From assembly GCA_902524895.1 (NCBI GenBank), contig CABZFH010000009.1:1-40996 (forward strand): 40,996 nt of DNA, given 5' to 3'. Below the pieces are notes generated by a model. It ran no database searches. It saw nothing but the letters and a program-made list of their open reading frames with translations, and was not told the origin of the DNA. This DNA comes from an uncultured Alphaproteobacteria bacterium. Lineage in GTDB: Bacteria > Pseudomonadota > Alphaproteobacteria > Methylaequorales > Methylaequoraceae. Shown here in pieces: positions 36,197 through 40,996 of this stretch (the stretch's first letter is position 1; each line of letters opens with the position of its first letter). Both the position numbers and the translations under genes were made by a program.

Positions 36197-37114
36197 ATGC
36201 CCAAGATAAGTTACGTCTGTCCAGTTTTTAATAAAATTTTTTATTTAGAGAGAGTGTTGAGTGCGATTTCTTCACAAATTGGTGACTATGATAAAGAGTA
36301 TATTTTTGTTGATGACGGATCTACAGATGGTTCATTGAATTTTATCAAAGAGAAAACCAAAAAATGGCCAAATACAACTATTTTATCACAAGAAAATAAA
36401 GGACCAGCAATTGCAACTCAAAACGGCATTAAAAGATCAAAAGGTGATTTTTTAAAGCTTGTTGGAGGAGATGATATAATGGCACCAAACTGCACTCAAA
36501 TTCTTTTAGAAGTAATTAAAAAAACAAAATCAGTAGCTGTTTTCAGTAAATATAAATTATTTAAAAAATTTGATGAAATTAAATTTAAAAGAGGTAGATT
36601 TGAAAATCTTTATACTATCAAAAATCCAATAGAAAAAACTTTAGTTTCGAATTTTTCTGGCACAACACCAAATCTATACGATAATAAATTTGTCAAAAAA
36701 TCGGGCGGTTGTAATGCTAAAATTTTTGTGGAAGACTTTTCTTTGGTCTTGAAATTGTCAAAATACGGAAATTTTTCATTTATTAAAAATATACTATCAT
36801 TTGGGCCAGCCGATGATGAAAAAAGAATAATGATAGGAAAAAAAGCTCAGTTACTCCATGATTATAACGCAGCAATTTATTATTTTTTAAAAGAAAATAA
36901 TATTTGTAAAAAAATTAAAATTATTGCATGTATAAAATGCCTTGGAAGAGCAGAAAAATGGTATAGACGAAATTACAAAAAAACTTTTTTTTCAAATATT
37001 AATTTTTTAAGATTTAAATATTATTTAACCAAAAATAATGAAAATGATTTTATCAAAAAATCATGCGAAGTATTTTATAAAAAGGATGTGGATATAAGAT
37101 ATAAAATTCAATAA
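36197..37114 (+). CDS. Family 2 glycosyltransferase
   Basis: A GT-A fold transferase of 305 residues. The N-terminal YVCPVFNKIFYLERVLSAI strand-helix, the metal/nucleotide motif FVDDGSTDGS near residue 38, and a GGDDIMAPN loop (DxD-like) near 90 are all present. The C-terminal third is Lys/Asn-rich with no clear membrane segment, so the enzyme is probably cytoplasmic or peripheral. It is paired with the upstream epimerase with no gap and faces the ABC exporter genes, leaving one base between the convergent stops. Donor and acceptor are unknown. Confidence 0.88.
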   Translation: MPKISYVCPVFNKIFYLERVLSAISSQIGDYDKEYIFVDDGSTDGSLNFIKEKTKKWPNTTILSQENKGPAIATQNGIKRSKGDFLKLVGGDDIMAPNCTQILLEVIKKTKSVAVFSKYKLFKKFDEIKFKRGRFENLYTIKNPIEKTLVSNFSGTTPNLYDNKFVKKSGGCNAKIFVEDFSLVLKLSKYGNFSFIKNILSFGPADDEKRIMIGKKAQLLHDYNAAIYYFLKENNICKKIKIIACIKCLGRAEKWYRRNYKKTFFSNINFLRFKYYLTKNNENDFIKKSCEVFYKKDVDIRYKIQ

Positions 37115-37115
37115 T

Positions 37116-37907
37116 TTATTCACCCAAATTAAATAAATTTCCTTTCTTTCTGCATGATTTAATCATTTTTTTAAACATAAAGACAGCCAACATAAAATAA
37201 AAAATATTTAATAAAAAAGATATCATTAATTTATTTACTAGCACCTGTCCATTATCAATAATCTGTCTCATTCCTTCAAAAATATGTGCTGGAGGAAATA
37301 AAAGAGCAATGATTTGGAAAATATCGGGAAGTGCCTGTAAAGGATAGTATACACAAGAAAAGGGTAATAAAACAAAAATAAAGGCCCACGCCAACTCTTC
37401 AAACGCTTGACCGTATCTTAAAACTAAACCACTTACAACAAATCCTATAGACCAACCAACGAAAACTAAATTGAGTAAAAAAAATGCAAGATAAAAACCT
37501 AATTGAAAAAATTGTAGTTTAAAATAGTAGTTTGCCACAAAAATAGCCGGGATTAAACCTAATGATGTTCTCAAAAAACTGGTAATCACTAGACTTAATA
37601 TTATTTCTGAAGTTTTAATTGGGGTAATCAATAAATGTCCTAAATTTCTTGACCATAATTCTTCAAAAAAGGTCATTGATAAGCCAAGTTGTGCTCTAAA
37701 TAATACGTCCCATAGGATTATTGCACTTAGCAAAAATGAAAGTGAATTAATACTATTTGCCAAATTATTATTTAAAAGAAAATCTGAAAAAAACCCCCAT
37801 AAAATTATTTGAATGGATGGCCAATAAAAAATACTCATCATCCTTGGTCCCGAACCAATCACAAGAATTACATACCTATTTATCATTGCATAAAGTCTTT
37901 GAAACAT
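37116..37907 (-). CDS. ABC-2 type transporter permease
   Basis: A 263-residue inner-membrane protein with about six hydrophobic segments and the ABC-2 layout: RYVILVIGSGPRMMSIFYWP near residue 11-30, FFEELWSRNLGHLLITPIKTSEII near 80-103, and LLPFSCVYYPLQALPDIFQIIALLFPPAHIFEGMR near 180-215 (a conserved late loop). It starts directly after its ATPase partner. The pair resembles exporters for polysaccharide or lipid-linked cargo, and the epimerase/glycosyltransferase next door fits that, but drug or other export is equally possible. Confidence 0.88.
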   Translation of the reverse strand: MFQRLYAMINRYVILVIGSGPRMMSIFYWPSIQIILWGFFSDFLLNNNLANSINSLSFLLSAIILWDVLFRAQLGLSMTFFEELWSRNLGHLLITPIKTSEIILSLVITSFLRTSLGLIPAIFVANYYFKLQFFQLGFYLAFFLLNLVFVGWSIGFVVSGLVLRYGQAFEELAWAFIFVLLPFSCVYYPLQALPDIFQIIALLFPPAHIFEGMRQIIDNGQVLVNKLMISFLLNIFYFMLAVFMFKKMIKSCRKKGNLFNLGE

Positions 37908-38621
37908 TCAGTTGCTCAATTTTAAAAATAGTTGTTCTAAATTATTTAATTTTTTATTTTCTAAAATAACTTTTGGTATTCCTTCAAGAACAATTTTTCC
38001 TTTATTAAGAATTATAATTCTATTACAAATTTTCTCTACTTCATGCATATTGTGTGAAGCTATTAGAATAATAGTTTTATTCAACTTTTGGTATTTTTTT
38101 AAAAAATTTCTAATGAAAATTGATGTATCAGGATCAAGAGAGGCTGTGGGTTCATCAAGCAAAAGAATTTTAGGATTATTCACTAATGATTTACATATAC
38201 CAACTCTGGTTTTTTGGCCAGCTGACAATGAACCAAACTGTCTATCTAAAAGATCGTTTATTTTTAACTTATTTGATAAATCATGAATTCTTTCTAAAAA
38301 CTCTTTTACACCGTACATTCTTGAATAGAAAATTAAATTTTGTTTAACTGTTAATTTTTTAGGTAAATCTAGATATGGGCTTTCGTAATTTAATTTTTTT
38401 AAAATATCAGATCTTTTATGTGAGAATTCCTCACCGAAAATCTTTATCACGCCATTAGTTGGAAGTATCAAACCTAGTATCATACCCATTAAAGTTGTTT
38501 TACCTGCACCATTTGTACCAAGCAAACCATAAATACCAGGTTTTGAAATATTAAGACTTACATTATCTATAGCAAAGAAATCGTTATACTTTTTAGACAA
38601 ACTGGTTATATTTAAACTCAA
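37908..38621 (-). CDS. ABC transporter ATP-binding protein, non-ATG start
   Basis: A 237-residue ATPase: Walker A GTNGAGKTTLMG near residue 35, the Q-loop region NYESPYLDLPKKLTVKQN, signature LSAGQKTRVG (Ala for the usual second-position Gly) near 127, Walker B ILLLDEPTASLDP near 148, and the H-loop ASHNMHEV near 184. The frame opens at TTG at 38621 after an in-frame TAA two codons upstream; no ATG is available before the Walker A motif. AAGGA lies directly against the TTG, closer than usual. One frame with the permease, no gap. Confidence 0.9.
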   Translation of the reverse strand: MSLNITSLSKKYNDFFAIDNVSLNISKPGIYGLLGTNGAGKTTLMGMILGLILPTNGVIKIFGEEFSHKRSDILKKLNYESPYLDLPKKLTVKQNLIFYSRMYGVKEFLERIHDLSNKLKINDLLDRQFGSLSAGQKTRVGICKSLVNNPKILLLDEPTASLDPDTSIFIRNFLKKYQKLNKTIILIASHNMHEVEKICNRIIILNKGKIVLEGIPKVILENKKLNNLEQLFLKLSN

Positions 38622-38692
38622 TCCTTATACCGTTCTATTAATGATTATTAGATAATGTTTTGATAGCAAAATTTAAACAATTTAAGAAGATT

Positions 38693-38722
38693 TTGAAATT
38701 AACTTCTAGACTACTTTAAAAT
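38693..38722 (+). promoter_or_regulatory. Candidate promoter for NUDIX-cysK-sulfurtransferase operon
   Basis: TTGAAA (38693-38698) and TAAAAT (38717-38722) are 18 bases apart and lie directly before the ribosome-binding-like AGGA (38723-38726) and the ATG at 38730. Transcription from it would start within a few bases of the ATG, so the message would be nearly leaderless and the AGGA might not be in it. Confidence 0.45.
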
Positions 38723-38729
38723 AGGAAAT

Positions 38730-39332
38730 ATGAAAATAAAAAAAATTAATCTAAAATTTAAAAATATTAATAAAGTTTTCAATGGCTTCAATAAGGTTAA
38801 AAGATATAAATTTCAACATAAGTTATTCGACTCTTCTTGGTCAAATATAATTTCGAGAGAAATACTGATAACAAAAAATGCAGTTGCAATTCTCCCATAC
38901 GATAAAGTTAAAAATAAAGTGATACTAATTAAACAATTTAGACTGGGAGCCATACTGTCTAATTACAACCCTTTTCAGATTGAAATTATAACAGGTTTAG
39001 TTGAAAAGTCTGATAAAGATTTAAAATCAGCAGTAATAAGAGAAGCAAAAGAGGAGGCTGGAATAGATGTAAAATATAAAAAAATCCAGCCTATTAGAGA
39101 CGTTCTCAATAGTTCTGGTAGTACAAATGAATCTACAAGTATATTCTTTTGTGAGTGTACTTTTAAAAAACTAAAAAAAATTAAAGGGAATTTCAATGAA
39201 GATGAAAATATTAAGGTTTTGGAGTTATCACCAAGAAAAGCATTCAGACTTTTGTTTAAAAAAAAAATTCATTCTGTAAATACGATAATTGCATTAGAAT
39301 GGTTCAAAGATTATTTAAAGAGAAACAAATAG
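38730..39332 (+). CDS. NUDIX hydrolase, ADP-ribose pyrophosphatase type
   Basis: Hydrolyses nucleoside diphosphates linked to another moiety, likely ADP-ribose. The 200-residue protein has the N-terminal dimerisation part seen in NudF-like proteins (ISREILITKNAVAILPYD) and KVILIKQFRLG. The Nudix box at about 90-112 is GLVEKSD...AVIREAKEEAGI: the REAKEEAG metal-binding core is intact while the upstream Glu is Asp. Downstream, SSGSTNESTSIFFCEC matches the NudF substrate loop. It is co-directional and abutting with cysK. Confidence 0.88.
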   Translation: MKIKKINLKFKNINKVFNGFNKVKRYKFQHKLFDSSWSNIISREILITKNAVAILPYDKVKNKVILIKQFRLGAILSNYNPFQIEIITGLVEKSDKDLKSAVIREAKEEAGIDVKYKKIQPIRDVLNSSGSTNESTSIFFCECTFKKLKKIKGNFNEDENIKVLELSPRKAFRLLFKKKIHSVNTIIALEWFKDYLKRNK

Positions 39333-40331
39333 ATGAATCTTTACAAAAATTTTTCAGAATGTGTGGGTAAAACTCCACTAATAAAATTAAATAAAGTATC
39401 AGAAGAAACTGGGTGTAATATTTATGGAAAGTGTGAATTCTTAAACCCTGGAGGAAGTGTAAAAGATAGAGCAGCATTACAAATAATTAATGATGCGATT
39501 AAAGAAAAAAAAATAACAAAAGGTGGCATAATAGTCGAAGGTACAGCTGGAAATACAGGAATTGGATTAACTTTAGTAAGTAATTCATTAGGCATTAATA
39601 CGGTCATTGTTATACCTGAAACACAAAGCGAAGAAAAAAAGGATATGCTAAAACTTTGTGGAGCAGACTTGAGGCAAGTAAAAGCACTTCCTTACAAAGA
39701 TCCGGGAAATTATATAAGATTTTCCGAATCTTTATCAAAGGAAATAAAAAATGAAAATGGTGTTTATTGGGCAAATCAATTTGACAATGTTTCAAATATG
39801 AAAGCACATTTTCTCACCACGGGGCCAGAAATATGGAATCAAACTGAGGGAAAAGTTGATGGATTTGTGTGTTCAGTTGGAACAGGTGGGACAATATCAG
39901 GTGTTTCAAAATTCCTTAAGGAAAAAAAAAAAAATATTAAAATTGCATTAGCTGATCCATATGGTTCAGCTTTATATAATTTTTATAAAAAGGGAGAATT
40001 AAAAGCAGAAGGTGACTCTATAACAGAGGGCATAGGTCAAGGAAGAATAACGAAAAATCTCCAATGTTTACAACTTGATGAATCATTTAGAGTTAGTGAC
40101 AACGAAGCGTTATCTGAGGTGTTTTATTTATTAAAACATGAAGGACTTATTTTAGGTGGGTCATCAGGTATCAATATTGTAGGGGCAAAAAAATTGGCAG
40201 AAAAAATTGGTCCTGGAAAAACAATTGTTACGATCTTATGTGACTACGGCACACGATACAAAAGCAAAATTTTTAATAGAAAGTTTTTAATCTCTAAGAA
40301 TTTACAAGTCCCAGAATGGTTACAAAAATAA
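39333..40331 (+). CDS. cysK: Cysteine synthase (O-acetylserine sulfhydrylase), PLP-dependent
   Basis: Makes cysteine from O-acetylserine and sulfide. The 332-residue protein has the PLP lysine motif NPGGSVKDRAAL near residue 40, the substrate loop EGTAGNTGIGLT near 69, the phosphate-binding GTGGTISGVSKF near 182, and the late GGSSGINIVGA stretch near 272. The TAGNTG form of the asparagine loop is common in one alphaproteobacterial subgroup that also resembles cystathionine beta-synthase cores, so a broader beta-replacement role is possible. It starts immediately after the NUDIX stop and is followed five bases later by the sulfurtransferase gene. Confidence 0.92.
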   Translation: MNLYKNFSECVGKTPLIKLNKVSEETGCNIYGKCEFLNPGGSVKDRAALQIINDAIKEKKITKGGIIVEGTAGNTGIGLTLVSNSLGINTVIVIPETQSEEKKDMLKLCGADLRQVKALPYKDPGNYIRFSESLSKEIKNENGVYWANQFDNVSNMKAHFLTTGPEIWNQTEGKVDGFVCSVGTGGTISGVSKFLKEKKKNIKIALADPYGSALYNFYKKGELKAEGDSITEGIGQGRITKNLQCLQLDESFRVSDNEALSEVFYLLKHEGLILGGSSGINIVGAKKLAEKIGPGKTIVTILCDYGTRYKSKIFNRKFLISKNLQVPEWLQK

Positions 40332-40336
40332 GAGAA

Positions 40337-40996
40337 ATGAATCTAATAAGTAGCACCAAGCTCTCAAAAATTTTAATTAATGATAATACTAAAGTCCTGG
40401 ATGCGAGTTGGTTCCTAGAAGATCCTAAAAAAGGATATATTGAATATAAAAAAAATCATATCCCTGGTGCAATTTTTTTTGATATAGATTTTTTTTATAA
40501 AACTAAAAAAAATATTCCACATATGATGCCTGAAAAGAGTTTTTTTAAAACCCAGGTTCAAAAAATGGGAATTAAAAATTGTGATAAAGTCATAATTTAT
40601 GACCAAATAGGCTTTTTTACGTCGTGCAGGGTTTGGTTCACATTTAAAATATTTGGACATAAAGAAGTATTAATTTTAGATGGAGGTTTGAAAAATTGGA
40701 TAAAAAGAGGGCTGAGAATTACAAATCAAATCTCTACTAGAAAAAAATCTATCTACACAGTTAATTTTGATAAAACAAAAATAAAAAGTAAATTAGATGT
40801 AAGAAAAGCAATTTCAAAGAGTGAATTTTTAATAATTGATGCTCGATCAGAGGAGAGATTTAAAGGAAAAGTAGAAGAACCCAGAAAATTAGTTACAAAA
40901 GGAACAATACCAAACAGTATAAATATCCCCTTCCACAAAATTTTTGATTATGACGGTTTTTTATTGAAGGATAAAAAGTTGAAAGATTTATTTAAA
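40337..40996 (+). CDS. sseA: 3-mercaptopyruvate/thiosulfate sulfurtransferase, N-terminal 220 residues (runs off the right edge)
   Basis: A tandem-rhodanese enzyme moving sulfur from mercaptopyruvate or thiosulfate. The frame is open from the ATG at 40337 to the window end. The inactive N-terminal rhodanese domain is complete (VLDASWFL, HIPGAIFFDID, VIIYDQIGFFTSCRVWFTF, VLILDGGLKNW), and the second begins with LIIDARSEERFKG and GTIPNSINIPFHKIFD. The active-site cysteine of the C-terminal domain lies beyond the edge. It follows cysK by five bases, which suggests a shared role in cysteine and sulfide metabolism. AGAGA precedes the ATG as a weak binding site. Confidence 0.92.
   Translation, partial: MNLISSTKLSKILINDNTKVLDASWFLEDPKKGYIEYKKNHIPGAIFFDIDFFYKTKKNIPHMMPEKSFFKTQVQKMGIKNCDKVIIYDQIGFFTSCRVWFTFKIFGHKEVLILDGGLKNWIKRGLRITNQISTRKKSIYTVNFDKTKIKSKLDVRKAISKSEFLIIDARSEERFKGKVEEPRKLVTKGTIPNSINIPFHKIFDYDGFLLKDKKLKDLFK

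Noticed and set aside
40415-40660. Minus-strand open frame of 81 codons
   Set aside because: It is antisense to the sulfurtransferase gene, whose rhodanese motifs are clear on the plus strand.
1-40996. CRISPR arrays, insertion sequences, prophage or a defence island
   Set aside because: No spaced direct repeats, transposase, integrase or phage genes are seen; nearly all bases are accounted for by housekeeping genes.

Overview
The window is a gene-dense, very AT-rich (roughly 70% A+T by eye) stretch of a bacterial chromosome. Gene content and order point to an alphaproteobacterium with a streamlined genome, of the kind seen in free-living marine lineages such as SAR11/Pelagibacterales or HIMB59-like bacteria. 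That placement rests on familiar alphaproteobacterial blocks: mfd-sdhE-recG; uvrA/ssb/gyrA/coaD/peptidyl-prolyl isomerase; yajC-secD-secF followed by a squalene/phytoene-synthase-like gene; dgt-argS-SPOR-nagZ-scpA-scpB-tatABC-serS-pcm-nlpD; and pcm-like/tolC/valS. There is no rRNA gene, so the lineage call is an inference. TGA is used as a stop (recG, erpA, secD), so the code is standard bacterial.

Layout. 1-4495: DNA repair (mfd, cut by the window edge; a frameshifted sdhE; recG on the other strand). 4480-9452: a leftward block with a DUF502 membrane protein, tRNA-Lys, an exported cyclophilin, coaD, gyrA and ssb. 9530-12367: uvrA, divergent from ssb. 12362-16162: a leftward block with a small membrane protein, a squalene/phytoene-synthase-family protein, secF, secD and yajC (Sec export). 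16237-17025: a DUF815 ATPase. 17029-26621: a leftward run of twelve tightly packed genes for cell-wall, Tat export, chromosome segregation and aminoacylation functions. 26688-27812: erpA and xth. 27797-34895: ilvD, an alpha/beta-hydrolase-fold protein, valS, tolC and a degenerate Pcm-like methyltransferase. 34975-35184: tRNA-Cys and tRNA-Asn. 35195-38621: a probable cell-surface sugar cassette (epimerase, glycosyltransferase) and a divergently transcribed ABC exporter. 38730-end: a NUDIX hydrolase, cysteine synthase and a 3-mercaptopyruvate sulfurtransferase cut by the window edge.

No intergenic gap exceeds about 110 bases, most same-strand neighbours touch or overlap, and all five convergent gene pairs overlap or lie within 3 bases of each other. 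I found no mobile element, prophage, CRISPR array or clearly new defence system. The most notable observations are two conserved genes, sdhE and tatB, that are each out of frame by exactly one base at a long A/T homopolymer. This could be sequencing error, a recent mutation, or genes kept working by polymerase slippage. Also notable are the lack of room for terminators at convergent junctions, and several proteins that keep a family fold but have lost catalytic residues (the NlpD-like LytM protein and the second Pcm-like protein).
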